From positions 1 to 51,025 of the forward strand of contig VGUA01000013.1 in assembly GCA_016874535.1 (NCBI GenBank): a DNA stretch of 51,025 nt, in the 5' to 3' direction. This stretch comes from Gammaproteobacteria bacterium. Lineage in GTDB: Bacteria; Pseudomonadota; Gammaproteobacteria; Ga0077536. Position 1 is the stretch's first letter, and each line of letters opens with the position of its first letter. The notes below the pieces were generated by a model. The model was not told where the DNA came from. It did not search any database and worked only from the letters and a program-made list of their open reading frames with translations. The translations under genes and the position numbers were made by a program. This document shows positions 37,053 to 47,311 of this stretch, one piece after another.

Positions 37053-37439
37053 TCAGGGCTTTTGCTTGCGCATCGAGTTCTTGATCGCGATCTTGCCGTT
37101 ACGAAACGTGTAGACGTCGCAGCCGCGCGCCTCGACCTTCGCGCCGTCGCTCTGGCGCGTGCCGGTGAAAATCCATTCACAGCAGCCGCGGTTGCCGGTG
37201 ATGAAGTCCTCGCCGACCGGCGTGAAATGCGCGTCCGGGTAATTGTCCCAGAGACTCGCGAAGCCTTTGCGCACCTCCTCGCTGCCGACCCAGTGCGCGC
37301 CGTTGACACCTGCGCCCACGGAGGCCATGAACTCGCAGTCCTCATCCATATGCGCCATCAGGGTGTCGATGTCGTGGTCGTTCCAGGCCTGGGTGAAGCG
37401 CGCCAGAAATTCGGGGGTGACTTCGTGCTTGTTGGTCAT
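37053..37439 (-). CDS. SnoaL/NTF2-like small protein
   Basis: 128 residues from ATG 37439. NTF2-like fold signs: FLARFTQAWNDHDIDTLMAH, DEDCEFMAS, GSEEVRKGFASLWDNYPD and the last strands VEARGCDVYTFRNGKI. Relatives include polyketide cyclases, dehydratases and unassigned SnoaL-like proteins. It lies in the tRNA-Thr segment and is divergent from the hydrolase with 98 bases between starts, so they may share a control region. Confidence 0.82.
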   Translation of the reverse strand: MTNKHEVTPEFLARFTQAWNDHDIDTLMAHMDEDCEFMASVGAGVNGAHWVGSEEVRKGFASLWDNYPDAHFTPVGEDFITGNRGCCEWIFTGTRQSDGAKVEARGCDVYTFRNGKIAIKNSMRKQKP

Positions 37440-37537
37440 GTCGATTGATCCTTTCGCTTGGTATTCGATGCCGGTTAAATTCTCAGGTGCAGCAATCCGC
37501 CTGCGTCGTTTCGAGAAGTTTACTGGAGAGTTGCGCG

Positions 37538-38305
37538 ATGATCCTCGGTCATGAACTCTACGGTCGCGGCGCCGATGGCGTGATCGTCATGCACGATTTC
37601 TACGGCTGCCGCGATACCTGGGCCTTCGCGCGCCAGTTTTTCGATGTTGATCGCTACACCTATGCCTTCGTGGAAATCCGCGGCTACGGCGAATCGAAGA
37701 ACATGCCCGGTGAGTACACCCCCCGCGAGGCGGCGGCGGATATTCTCCATCTGGCGGATAATCTCGGCTGGCAGCGTTTTCACGTAGTCGGCCACTCGCT
37801 GAGCGGCATGCTTGCACAGCGAGTCGTGCTAGACGGCGGTGCACGCGTCAAGTCAGCCGTGCTAACCACCCCGGTCGCGGCGTCCGGATTGAGCTTCTCG
37901 CCGGAAGGTTTCAAGCTGATTGAAGGCTCGATCGACAGCGATGAGCTGTTAGGCCAAGCATTTGCTGCACTGACCGGCAATCGGCTCGGGCCCGAGTGGG
38001 AGCGCTTCAAGATTCGGCAGCAGCGCGCCTCGCGCAACCGCCTCGCGAATCACGCGTATCTGAAGAGTGCCGTCGAGCAGGGCTTCCTCGACGATATGCG
38101 CGGCAACCGCACGCCGATGCTCGTCGTCGTTGGCGAGTTCGATATGGAGCCGTTCACCGAGGCCACCGCGCGCGACACCTTCCTGCAGTGGTATCCGCAC
38201 GCCGAACTCGCGGTGTGCCGCAATGCCGGGCACTACCCGCAGCAGGAAGCACCCGTCTACGTGGCCGCGGTGATCAACGAGTTCCTCAGGCGCCAGTGTC
38301 TCTAG
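37538..38305 (+). CDS. Alpha/beta-fold hydrolase
   Basis: 255 residues from ATG 37538, GGAG nine bases upstream (the long N-terminal extension to 37445 is not supported). The nucleophile elbow is GHSLSG (FHVVGHSLSGMLAQRVV), with VVVGEFDMEPF (Asp region) and RNAGHYPQQEAP (catalytic His). The usual oxyanion loop HGF is replaced by MHDFYGCRD. The substrate is unknown. It ends with TAG, the only clearly intact gene in this window to do so, which hints at a different origin from its neighbours. Confidence 0.85.
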   Translation: MILGHELYGRGADGVIVMHDFYGCRDTWAFARQFFDVDRYTYAFVEIRGYGESKNMPGEYTPREAAADILHLADNLGWQRFHVVGHSLSGMLAQRVVLDGGARVKSAVLTTPVAASGLSFSPEGFKLIEGSIDSDELLGQAFAALTGNRLGPEWERFKIRQQRASRNRLANHAYLKSAVEQGFLDDMRGNRTPMLVVVGEFDMEPFTEATARDTFLQWYPHAELAVCRNAGHYPQQEAPVYVAAVINEFLRRQCL

Positions 38306-38564
38306 CCGAGAGGCGACAGACCTGCCGCCATCTCGTTTGGTCTGTGCGAATCGACCAAGGCATCCAGGAAAACCCTTTATTGGCTCAGGCCGCCATGACC
38401 CACCTCGGCTTGTTCTAGCGGATGGTGGACAGTCCATTAGCAGCCCAATTCTTTGTGGCAAGGCCATTCGTCGCAAAATACCTTTCGCACAGAGCGAACC
38501 GCGAGGGTAATGCTTTTTGATTGAAGGGGTTACACCGCTTGGGGCCAGTGAACACAAGGGTTTG

Positions 38565-38642
<78 letters not shown>

Positions 38643-38652
38643 GTGCGAAGGT

Positions 38653-39081
38653 TCAGGATTTGTTGCGAATCCTGATGACGATATCGACTCCCGTCGTCTC
38701 GGTCCCTTCCGGGGGTGCCGGAAGGCGGTCCACGGGGAGGCTTACCGGCGAGATATCGGTCAGGGTGCCATCATCCACGTTGAAGAAGTGATGGTGCGGC
38801 CCCGTATTGGAATCGTAGAAGACCTTGGTGGAATCCACGATGACTTCCCTCACCAGCCCTTTTTCGACCAGCAGTCCCAGGGTGTTGTAGACGGTGGCCT
38901 TGGACACGGTTAGACCCGCAGCCCGACTTCTGGCCAGCACCTGATCCGCGGAGAGATGATGGGGTTCGGCGAGCATCAGCCCGGCTATCTCGACGCGCTG
39001 GACCGTGGGGAGGATGCATTTTTCCTCCAGCAGCTCGGCGATACGGGCGCGATCCGGGGGCAAAGATTCGGTCGACTCCAT
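38653..39081 (-). CDS. Fur-family metal-responsive repressor (Irr/PerR-like)
   Basis: 142 residues. Winged-helix motif [18 protein letters not shown], preceded by HHLSADQVLARSRAAG, and the metal/sensor region YDSNTGPHHHFFNVDDG with three consecutive His. There is no C-terminal CxxC pair for a structural zinc, which resembles the Irr branch more than Fur, Zur or classical PerR. Targets are unknown. It ends ten bases from tRNA-Thr. Confidence 0.85.
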   Translation of the reverse strand: MESTESLPPDRARIAELLEEKCILPTVQRVEIAGLMLAEPHHLSADQVLARSRAAGLTVSKATVYNTLGLLVEKGLVREVIVDSTKVFYDSNTGPHHHFFNVDDGTLTDISPVSLPVDRLPAPPEGTETTGVDIVIRIRNKS

Positions 39082-39364
39082 GGGGTCGCGAGTATAACGG
39101 GCGACAAGTTCCAGTCCAAGGCGGTTCCCACGGCAGGTCCGAGTGCCCCGGCTTGCAGTGACAACCGCCGGTCACGCACGCCGCTCATGTCAAATTCTGC
39201 GCCATCCGGCGGATTCCCCGTGAACGGGCTCCTCACAGGGATCCGGACTGCGGCTCGCTCACGCTCAATTCGCGTGGAACTCGCGGCGCCTCCATGGCCG
39301 GCCTGACGGCCGGAGGCGAACTGTCGGGCGGCGATGCCGAGCGAGTCGCGAGGGAGTGCTGGCG

Positions 39365-39817
39365 TTGAGTCGTCGCACCCCCCTGCGCATCCTGCTCCCG
39401 GCGATGGGGGTACTGGCGGGACTCCTGCCGGCAATGGCGGCGGAGGTTTACCGCTGGACCGATGAAGACGGCAGGGTCGTGTTTTCCGAGAAGGTCCCAC
39501 CCGGCGTCCAGGCGGAGAAGATCTCCACCCGCTCAGCGCCGCGCAGGCCGGTGGAGAGCAAGCCAGAAGCGAGGCCGGCGGGCCAGCAGCCGGTTCCGGA
39601 AGCCGGTCCGGCGGTTGGGGGGGTGGAAAGACTGCCCGACGATCCGGCGCTGCGCGCAGCGAATTGCCGTCAGGCGAAGGCTGTGCTGACCCAGTTGGAA
39701 ACGCGTCCGCGCCTGAAGGCACTGGACGCGGCAGGTGAGCCCTATTTCATCACTGACGAAGAACGCGCGGAGCGCACGGCAGCCGCAAGGAAAAGCGTCG
39801 AAGACTGGTGCGACTGA
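39365..39817 (+). CDS. DUF4124-domain exported protein
   Basis: About 150 residues. TTG 39365 is eight bases after AGGGAG; GTG 39356 overlaps that site and is less likely. Signal peptide to about 25 (LLPAMGVLAGLLPAMAAE), then the DUF4124 core EVYRWTDEDGRVVFSEKVPP, a Pro/Arg-rich linker and a C-terminal helical part (AANCRQAKAVLTQLETRPRL, TAAARKSVEDWCD). The role of DUF4124 proteins is unknown. The 283 bases upstream (39082-39364), towards the divergent Fur-type gene, show nothing recognised. Confidence 0.75.
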   Translation: MSRRTPLRILLPAMGVLAGLLPAMAAEVYRWTDEDGRVVFSEKVPPGVQAEKISTRSAPRRPVESKPEARPAGQQPVPEAGPAVGGVERLPDDPALRAANCRQAKAVLTQLETRPRLKALDAAGEPYFITDEERAERTAAARKSVEDWCD

Positions 39818-39837
39818 CGCCGGTTCTCACCTCGAGC

Positions 39838-40800
39838 TCAGGCGGCGTCCTCCTGATCACCTGCCCGGACCAGCTCCCTCGGCAGGCTGAAGACCACCTG
39901 CTCCTTGATACCCGGAACTTCGTTGACAGCCAGGCCACCCCAGGCTTTGAGACGGGACACCACTTCCTCCACCAACACCTCCGGCGCCGAGGCCCCGGCG
40001 GTCACGCCCACACTGCGCTTGCCCTCCAGCCATTCGCGCTGGATCTCGCCCGCATTGTCGATGAGATAAGCCGCAATTCCCTGCTTCTCGGCGATCTCCT
40101 TGAGGCGAGTGGAATTGGAGCTGGTCTGTGAGCCCACCACCAGGATGAGGTCGCAATTCTTGAGCAAGGTCTTGACCGCATCCTGACGATTCTGCGTGGC
40201 GTAGCAGATGTCTTCCTTCTTGGGGCCGACGATCTTCGGGAAACGCTTGCGCAGGGCATCGATGACCACGGCAGTGTCATCCATGGAAAGCGTGGTCTGG
40301 GTGACAAAAGCGAGGAAGGACGGATCCTTCACCTCGAGCTTCTGCACATCTTCCACGGATTCGACCAGATACATGCCGCCCCTGCCTTTGCGTGAGCGGT
40401 ATTGGCCCAGAGTGCCCTCCACCTCCGGGTGGCCGGCATGGCCGATGAGGATGCATTCCCGGCCTTCCTGCTGGTAGCGTCCCACCTCCATATGGACTTT
40501 CGTGACCAGCGGGCAGATGGCATCGAAGACCCGCAGCTTGCGGCGCGCGGCTTCCTCGCGCACGGCCTTGGCCACACCATGGGCGCTGAAGATTACGGTT
40601 GCATCGTCTGGCACTTCATCGAGTTCGTCGACAAAAACCGCGCCCTTGTCACGCAGTCCATCCACCACGTATTTATTGTGAACCACTTCATGGCGTACAT
40701 AAACCGGAGCGCCGAAGAGCTCCAGGGCTCTCTCCACGATGCCGATGGCGCGGTCGACGCCGGCGCAAAAACCTCGGGGATTGGCGAGATGGATTTCCAT
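39838..40800 (-). CDS. ispH: 4-hydroxy-3-methylbut-2-enyl diphosphate reductase
   Basis: 320 residues. Last step of the MEP isoprenoid pathway. The three iron-sulfur cluster Cys are in [12 protein letters not shown] (C12), [11 protein letters not shown] and [23 protein letters not shown] and [14 protein letters not shown] complete the active site. It is the last gene of murJ-ribF-lspA-ispH, the usual order in many proteobacteria, and connects with isoprenoid use by ispB and the hopanoid genes. Confidence 0.97.
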   Translation of the reverse strand: MEIHLANPRGFCAGVDRAIGIVERALELFGAPVYVRHEVVHNKYVVDGLRDKGAVFVDELDEVPDDATVIFSAHGVAKAVREEAARRKLRVFDAICPLVTKVHMEVGRYQQEGRECILIGHAGHPEVEGTLGQYRSRKGRGGMYLVESVEDVQKLEVKDPSFLAFVTQTTLSMDDTAVVIDALRKRFPKIVGPKKEDICYATQNRQDAVKTLLKNCDLILVVGSQTSSNSTRLKEIAEKQGIAAYLIDNAGEIQREWLEGKRSVGVTAGASAPEVLVEEVVSRLKAWGGLAVNEVPGIKEQVVFSLPRELVRAGDQEDAA

Positions 40801-40860
40801 GGGGTGTCGGTTCCTGTTGGCTGGCCCGGGCCGGGCAAGGGCGCATTATAGGCGGCGTTT

Positions 40861-41349
40861 TCAGCCCTTCACAGCGTCGTCAGCCTGCGTGGAGCCAAGC
40901 GTTCCCAGCAGGAAAAACCCTGCGCCGATAGTGATTGCCGAATCTGCCACATTGAACGCAGGCCACGACCAGGCGCGATAGTAGAGTTCCACGAAGTCGA
41001 TGACGTAACCGAGACGCAGACGGTCGATGAGGTTACCCACGGCTCCGCCCAGGATGAGGGTGAGCCCGAGGCGATATAGCCGGCCCGAGGGTGCCGAGGC
41101 CCGGATGAGGAAAACCAGCCAGATACTCACGGCCAGCGCGAGGGCCGCGAAGAACCAGCGCTGCCAGCCGCCCGCATCGGCCAGAAAGCTGAACGCCGCA
41201 CCGGGATTGTGCATCAAGGTCAGGTTGAAGCCGGGCAGGACAGGCAAGGCCTGCTGATAGGTGAGCCATTTCACCGCTGCAATCTTGGTGGCCTGGTCGA
41301 CCAGCACCAGAGCGCCGGCGAGTAAAACCGGACCGGCGCTCGCGCTCAC
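40861..41349 (-). CDS. lspA: Lipoprotein signal peptidase
   Basis: 162 residues from GTG 41349, overlapping the ribF stop by four bases. Four membrane helices and the two catalytic Asp motifs are visible: GGAVGNLIDRLRLGYVIDF and FNVADSAITIG. MHNPGAAFSFL is also conserved. It cleaves prolipoproteins after lipid modification. Confidence 0.95.
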   Translation of the reverse strand: MSASAGPVLLAGALVLVDQATKIAAVKWLTYQQALPVLPGFNLTLMHNPGAAFSFLADAGGWQRWFFAALALAVSIWLVFLIRASAPSGRLYRLGLTLILGGAVGNLIDRLRLGYVIDFVELYYRAWSWPAFNVADSAITIGAGFFLLGTLGSTQADDAVKG

Positions 41350-42293
41350 GAGGCAACCCGTCTGTTCACCCCGGCCAGGATCCTGTGGCCCTGCTCACAA
41401 TCGATGCGGATCTGCGCAGCAAGTGCGTCAAAGGTGGTGAATGGCAGATCCCCTCTGATCTTCTCGATGAAATCGACGCTGATGTGGCGACCGTAGCAAT
41501 CCTCGTCAAAGTCCAGCAGGTGGACTTCCAGTACCCACTTCACGCCGTCGATGATCGGACGCGTGCCGACGTAGGCCACACCAGGCCACGGATCCGGACG
41601 GAGCCCATGCACCCACGCCGCAAAGATGCCATGCAGCGGGGAGCGTCGTCGGGAAAGATTGAGGTTGGCGGTTGCAAAACCCATGGCTCGGCCATTCTTG
41701 TTGCCATGGACGATGCGACCGGAGATCCGGAAAGGATGGCCGAGCAGTTCGGTGGCTGCGCGAAAATCCCCCGCCTGCAGGGCTGCACGCACGCGGGTGC
41801 TGCTCGCACGCTCGTCGAGCGCGAGGAAGGAACTCGTGTAATCGACGGAGAAACCGTGCCTGGTCGCGAAGTCCTTGAGCGTCGAGTAATCACCGCCACG
41901 ATCGCAACCAAACCTGAAGTCATCACCAATGATGAGCGATCTGATGCCCAGCCCCTCGACGAGCACACCTTCGATGAACTGGGCTGCGGTCAAGGCGGCC
42001 AACTGGGCGTCGAAACGCAGTACCAGCAGGCGATCCACGCCGTACTGGGCGAGGAGCAGGCACTTGTCGCGCAAGCTGGTGAGTCGTGGTGGTGTGGCAT
42101 CCCCTCGGAAATATTCCGCGGGCTGTGGTTCGAAGACGACCACCGTGGCCGGCAGTCCGTGCAGACGCGCCTGCTGCAGCAGTTTCTTGATCACCGACTG
42201 GTGCCCACGATGCACTCCGTCGAAGTTGCCGATGGTAGCGACGCAGCCTCGGTGCTCGGGTCTCAGATTGTGGAGGCCGCGGATGATCTGCAT
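41346..42293 (-). CDS. ribF: Bifunctional riboflavin kinase/FAD synthetase
   Basis: 315 residues from ATG 42293 (the longer frame to 42317 adds eight residues without support). FAD-synthetase domain: ATIGNFDGVHRGHQSVIKKL, LIIGDDFRFGCDRGGD. Kinase domain: GRIVHGNKNGRAMGFATANL and a C-terminal YVGTRPIIDG, LDFDEDCYGRHISVDF. It makes FMN and FAD. It is 39 bases after murJ. Confidence 0.96.
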   Translation of the reverse strand: MQIIRGLHNLRPEHRGCVATIGNFDGVHRGHQSVIKKLLQQARLHGLPATVVVFEPQPAEYFRGDATPPRLTSLRDKCLLLAQYGVDRLLVLRFDAQLAALTAAQFIEGVLVEGLGIRSLIIGDDFRFGCDRGGDYSTLKDFATRHGFSVDYTSSFLALDERASSTRVRAALQAGDFRAATELLGHPFRISGRIVHGNKNGRAMGFATANLNLSRRRSPLHGIFAAWVHGLRPDPWPGVAYVGTRPIIDGVKWVLEVHLLDFDEDCYGRHISVDFIEKIRGDLPFTTFDALAAQIRIDCEQGHRILAGVNRRVAS

Positions 42294-42332
42294 GTAGGCT
42301 GGGTCGTCCTGATGCACGGGTGAGGGGTAGGA

Positions 42333-43880
42333 TTATAGCCTCGCCACGGGCTGCGCCACATGGGACTTCCTCAAGCCCAGCGACAGACAAAGCCCCGCAT
42401 ATACCAGCATGCCAACGGCTATCAGGAGCGCCAGATGGCTGATGCGCTCGCCCATCGTCCATGACGCCCACACCGCATGGGGTTGGCACAGGGCGTGAAG
42501 GATTGCCCCCATGCCAGCAGCCGCGGCCAGCAGCCTCACCATGAAGAATCCCCATCCTGCCTCGGGCGTGTAGACACCGCGCCGCCGCAGTCCCCAGAAC
42601 AGCAGCCCTGCATTGACGAAAGCCGCCAGCGACGTGGCCAGCGCGAGACCGCTGTGTTGCAGCGGCCCCATCAGCGCAAGGTTCAGAATGAGGTTGCTCA
42701 CCAGCGCGACCACCCCGATTTTCACCGGCGTGCGTGTGTCCTGCCGCGAGAAGTAGCCGGGAGCAAGCACCTTCACGAGGATGAATCCACTGAGACCGAA
42801 GGCATAAGCCATGAGGGCCTGCGCCGACATCAGGACGTCCGTTCCACCCATCCGGCCATACTGGAACAAGGTGCTCATGATTGGCGCCGCCAGCACGGCC
42901 AAGCCCACCGCCGAGGGCAGGGTGATCACCAGCACCAGACGCAAGGCCCAATCCAGTGTCCGGGAGAACATCCGCTCGTCCTGTCGAACATGATGCACGG
43001 AGAGGGTGGGCAGGATCACGGTGCCGAGCGCAACCCCGAAGATGCCGAGAGGGAACTCCATCAGGCGATCGGCGAAGTAGAGCCAGGAGATGCTTCCCTC
43101 GCGGAGGAAAGAGGCGATGAGGGTGTCGACAAGAAAATTGAGCTGCGCCACCGACACGCCGAAAATGGCGGGCAGCATGAGGCGCAGGATGCGTTGCACA
43201 CCCTCGTGACGCCACCGCCATCGAGGTCGCGGCAGGAGGCCCGCCCGCCAGGCTGCGGCGCCTTGCAGGCCCAATTGGAGCACGCCGCCCAAGAGTACGC
43301 CGGCGGCCAGGGCCATGATCGGTTCCGCGAGACGTGGCGCCAGCCAGAGTGTTGCACTGATGAAGGCTACATTGAGCAGGGCTGGCGTGATCGCAGGGAT
43401 CGCGAAGCGGCCGTGGGTGTTCAACACGGCACCGAGAAAGGCCGTCAGCGAGATGAAGAAGAGGTACGGGAAGGTCAGCCTAAGCAGGGTCACGCTGAGT
43501 CCGTAGCGGCTTCCGTCTTCCAGAAAACCCGGCGCGACCAGAGCAATGATCAGCGGCGCGGCCAGCACGCCCACCGCGGTGAGGCACAGCAGGATGCCTG
43601 CGAGCACGCCGCCGACCGCGCCGAGCAATTCTCGCACCTCGGCCGGTGATCGCTCGGTCTTCCATGCGGCAAGAACCGGCACGAAGGCTTGCGCGAACGC
43701 CCCCTCGGCAAACAAGCGGCGAAAGAGGTTGGGAATCTTGAACGCGACGAAAAAGGCATCGGTGGCGGCAGAGGCCCCGTAAACACCCGCAATGACGGCG
43801 TCGCGGGCCAGCCCGAGGATGCGCGAGATCAAGGTCATCTGGCCCACCAGCAGGGTGGACCGCAAGAGGCTTCGGCTCAG
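42333..43880 (-). CDS. murJ: Lipid II flippase MurJ
   Basis: About 515 residues, 14 membrane helices, MVF/MATE-like. The family N-terminus 'SRSLLRST' is coded as CTG AGC CGA AGC CTC TTG CGG, so CTG at 43880, seven bases after GAGGG, is the probable start; TTG 43865 is the alternative. Motifs: TLISRILGLARDAVIAGVYG, FKIPNLFRRLFAEGAFAQAF and GFILVKVLAPGYFSRQDTRT. It moves lipid II across the inner membrane for peptidoglycan synthesis. Confidence 0.95.
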   Translation of the reverse strand: MSRSLLRSTLLVGQMTLISRILGLARDAVIAGVYGASAATDAFFVAFKIPNLFRRLFAEGAFAQAFVPVLAAWKTERSPAEVRELLGAVGGVLAGILLCLTAVGVLAAPLIIALVAPGFLEDGSRYGLSVTLLRLTFPYLFFISLTAFLGAVLNTHGRFAIPAITPALLNVAFISATLWLAPRLAEPIMALAAGVLLGGVLQLGLQGAAAWRAGLLPRPRWRWRHEGVQRILRLMLPAIFGVSVAQLNFLVDTLIASFLREGSISWLYFADRLMEFPLGIFGVALGTVILPTLSVHHVRQDERMFSRTLDWALRLVLVITLPSAVGLAVLAAPIMSTLFQYGRMGGTDVLMSAQALMAYAFGLSGFILVKVLAPGYFSRQDTRTPVKIGVVALVSNLILNLALMGPLQHSGLALATSLAAFVNAGLLFWGLRRRGVYTPEAGWGFFMVRLLAAAAGMGAILHALCQPHAVWASWTMGERISHLALLIAVGMLVYAGLCLSLGLRKSHVAQPVARL

Positions 43881-44008
43881 GGCAAGACCCTCGGGGATGA
43901 CATGGAGACCGGAGTGCCCGCAGCCCGCGGAAGAGGTTCGGGATTGACACTGAAGGCCCGACCGAGCATATTTCGGCCCCTTTTATTCCAAGTTCGACGG
44001 AGCCTACA

Positions 44009-44272
44009 TTGGCCAATACCGCCCAGGCACGCAAGCGTGCCAAACAGTCCGAGCGGCGGCGCCTGCACAACGCCAGCCGCGAGTCCCAGTTCCGCACGCG
44101 CCTGAAGCAGGTCATCAAGGCCATAGAGTCCGGCGACAAGGCCGCTGCCAAGGCCGCATACGCGGCGGCCGTGCCCGTGATCGATCGCATGACCAAGACC
44201 GCCCTTGTCCACAAGAACAAGGCTGCCCGCCACAAATCCCGTCTGAACGCCCGCATCCTCGCGATGGCGTGA
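44009..44272 (+). CDS. rpsT: 30S ribosomal protein S20
   Basis: 87 residues from TTG 44009, GGAG seven bases upstream; rpsT also starts with UUG in E. coli, linked to autoregulation of its translation. ANTAQARKRAKQSERRRLHN and KTALVHKNKAARHKSRLNAR are S20. It is divergent from murJ with 128 bases between, which must hold both promoters. Confidence 0.97.
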   Translation: MANTAQARKRAKQSERRRLHNASRESQFRTRLKQVIKAIESGDKAAAKAAYAAAVPVIDRMTKTALVHKNKAARHKSRLNARILAMA

Positions 44273-44337
44273 CCAGTCTGCCCCACGCAGCGCGTCAGTG
44301 CTGCGTGGACGAGCGGGCCAGAACATCACTTTCTCCG

Positions 44338-45486
44338 TCACAACACCGCGAGATTGTCGCGGTGAATCAGTTCGGGCTCCTGCGCATATCCCAGGACTTC
44401 CTCGATTCGGGTGCTGGGCATCCCCTTGATCGACTCCACCTCGCGCGCGCCATAGTTGGTCAATCCACGAGCGATCTCACGTCCTTGCGGGTCCACGCAC
44501 GCCACGAGTTCCCCTCGCAGGAAATCGCCTTCCACCCTGAGCACACCCACGGGTAGCAGGCTGCGGCCCTCTTCACGCAGTACCCGGCACGCGCCCTCGT
44601 CGAGAAACAATCTCCCCTTGGCGTGGAGTGTGCTGCCCAGCCATTGTTTGCGCGCTGCCAGTTTGGCGGGTGGAGCGGCCAGGAAAGTTCCAACGGGGAC
44701 GCCTTGCGCGAGGTCCACCAGAACGCCGGGCCGACGGCCGCTGGCGATCACCGTGGATGTCGCGGAACGCGCAGCCAGCCGTGCTGCGGTGATCTTGGTG
44801 CGCATGCCCCCCCTGCCCCACTCGCCTCCGTCACCAGCAATCCTGAGCAGGTCGGGATCGTCGAGATTGGCGCGGGAAATGAGTTCAGCATGCGAGTCGT
44901 GGCGGGGATCGGCTGTCATCAGCCCCACCTGGTCGGTCAGGATGACCATGAGGTCAGCCTCTATCAGGTTACTGACGAGACCGGCCAAGGTGTCATTGTC
45001 ACCCAGCTTGATTTCTTCGGTGGCCACGGTGTCATTCTCGTTGATGACCGGAATCACGCCATAACCCAACAGAGTGGACAAGGTGCTTCGCGCATTGAGA
45101 TAGCGCTCGCGACTTGCGACGTCGTCGTGAGTGAGCAGGATCTGCGCCGCCACGCAGCCCTGAGCCTGGAATGCTTGTTCCCACACGCGTACCAGACCCA
45201 TCTGCCCCACTGCGGCGGCCGCCTGCAGCTGATTGAGCGCGTGCGGACGTTCCCGCCAGCCGAGGCGCACCGCGCCCTCCGCCACCGCGCCTGAGGTCAC
45301 GATGACTATCTCGTGTCCGGCGCGGCGGATGGTGGCCACCTGCGCTGCCCAATCATGGATGCCATCGGCATCCAGGCCGGCGCCTTGGCGGGTGGTCAGG
45401 GCCGAGCCAATCTTGACTACCCAGCGCCGGGCATCGGCCGCCGTCGGCGGCATGGATCCCTGATCCCCCATGTCCTGATTAACCAC
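44338..45486 (-). CDS. proB: Glutamate 5-kinase
   Basis: 382 residues if started at GTG 45486; ATGs at 45471 and 45453 are also possible, the last being closest to the usual N-terminus. Amino-acid-kinase domain: [52 protein letters not shown] binds substrate. A C-terminal PUA domain ([29 protein letters not shown]) is present. First step of proline synthesis; proA is not adjacent. It follows obgE directly. Confidence 0.95.
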   Translation of the reverse strand: MVNQDMGDQGSMPPTAADARRWVVKIGSALTTRQGAGLDADGIHDWAAQVATIRRAGHEIVIVTSGAVAEGAVRLGWRERPHALNQLQAAAAVGQMGLVRVWEQAFQAQGCVAAQILLTHDDVASRERYLNARSTLSTLLGYGVIPVINENDTVATEEIKLGDNDTLAGLVSNLIEADLMVILTDQVGLMTADPRHDSHAELISRANLDDPDLLRIAGDGGEWGRGGMRTKITAARLAARSATSTVIASGRRPGVLVDLAQGVPVGTFLAAPPAKLAARKQWLGSTLHAKGRLFLDEGACRVLREEGRSLLPVGVLRVEGDFLRGELVACVDPQGREIARGLTNYGAREVESIKGMPSTRIEEVLGYAQEPELIHRDNLAVL

Positions 45487-45489
45487 GGT

Positions 45490-46587
<1,098 letters not shown>

Positions 46588-46615
46588 CGATGCGCTCAGG
46601 CTGTACAGCCGCGCT

Positions 46616-46873
46616 TCAGGCGGGAACCACGCTGACGTACTTGCGGCCGTCCAGTCCCTTGGTCAGGAACTGCACGCGCCCCTCGACGACAGCGAACAGG
46701 GTGTGATCGCGACCGCAATCAACGCCCGGGCCGGCATGGAAACGGGTTCCACGCTGGCGAACGATGATGTTGCCCGCGTCCACGAGCTCGCCGCCGAACC
46801 GCTTGACGCCCAAGCGCTTGGCCTGTGAGTCGCGACCGTTGCGAGTACTGCCTCCGGCTTTCTTGTGTGCCAT
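46616..46873 (-). CDS. rpmA: 50S ribosomal protein L27
   Basis: 85 residues. [20 protein letters not shown], then GVKRFGG, and [16 protein letters not shown] are L27. The N-terminus lies near the peptidyl-transferase centre. It follows rplU after five bases, the universal order rplU-rpmA-obgE. Confidence 0.98.
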   Translation of the reverse strand: MAHKKAGGSTRNGRDSQAKRLGVKRFGGELVDAGNIIVRQRGTRFHAGPGVDCGRDHTLFAVVEGRVQFLTKGLDGRKYVSVVPA

Positions 46874-46878
46874 GGCGA

Positions 46879-47193
46879 TTATCCTTTCACGATACTGTTG
46901 ATTTCGAGCTGGGTGAAATTCTGGCGATGGCCCATCTGCTTGCGATGGTGCTTGCGACGGCGGAATTTCACGATGCGAATCTTTTCGCCCCGTCCGTTGG
47001 CGACTACCGTCGCCACGACCTTGGCGCCCGCGAGCAGCGGCGTTCCGACCAGGGTCTGGCCGGCGTCGCTGATCATGAGGACGTCCCCGAGCTCGATGGA
47101 ATCGCCGGGGTTGACGGGCAGTGATTCAACGCGGAGGGTCTGGCCCTCGGCTACGCGGTATTGTTTACCGCCGGTCCGGATGATGGCGTGCAT
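46879..47193 (-). CDS. rplU: 50S ribosomal protein L21
   Basis: 104 residues. [20 protein letters not shown] at the start and [20 protein letters not shown] near the C-terminus are L21. It is first gene of the rplU-rpmA transcript and is divergent from ispB with 118 bases between starts. Confidence 0.98.
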   Translation of the reverse strand: MHAIIRTGGKQYRVAEGQTLRVESLPVNPGDSIELGDVLMISDAGQTLVGTPLLAGAKVVATVVANGRGEKIRIVKFRRRKHHRKQMGHRQNFTQLEINSIVKG

Positions 47194-47311
47194 TGCTTGG
47201 AACTCTTGAAGTAATCTTGCGCGTCGGGCGCGAAGGGGCCCGCGATTCTAATCGGCTCTCCCTGCCCCAGGCAAGACTCGGGAGACGGATGCGCTGTTCT
47301 GCAGACAGGAA

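Noticed and set aside
42477-43649. 390-residue plus frame opposite murJ
   Set aside because: Highly charged Q/R/H/E-rich composition and no family match; murJ on the other strand is certain.
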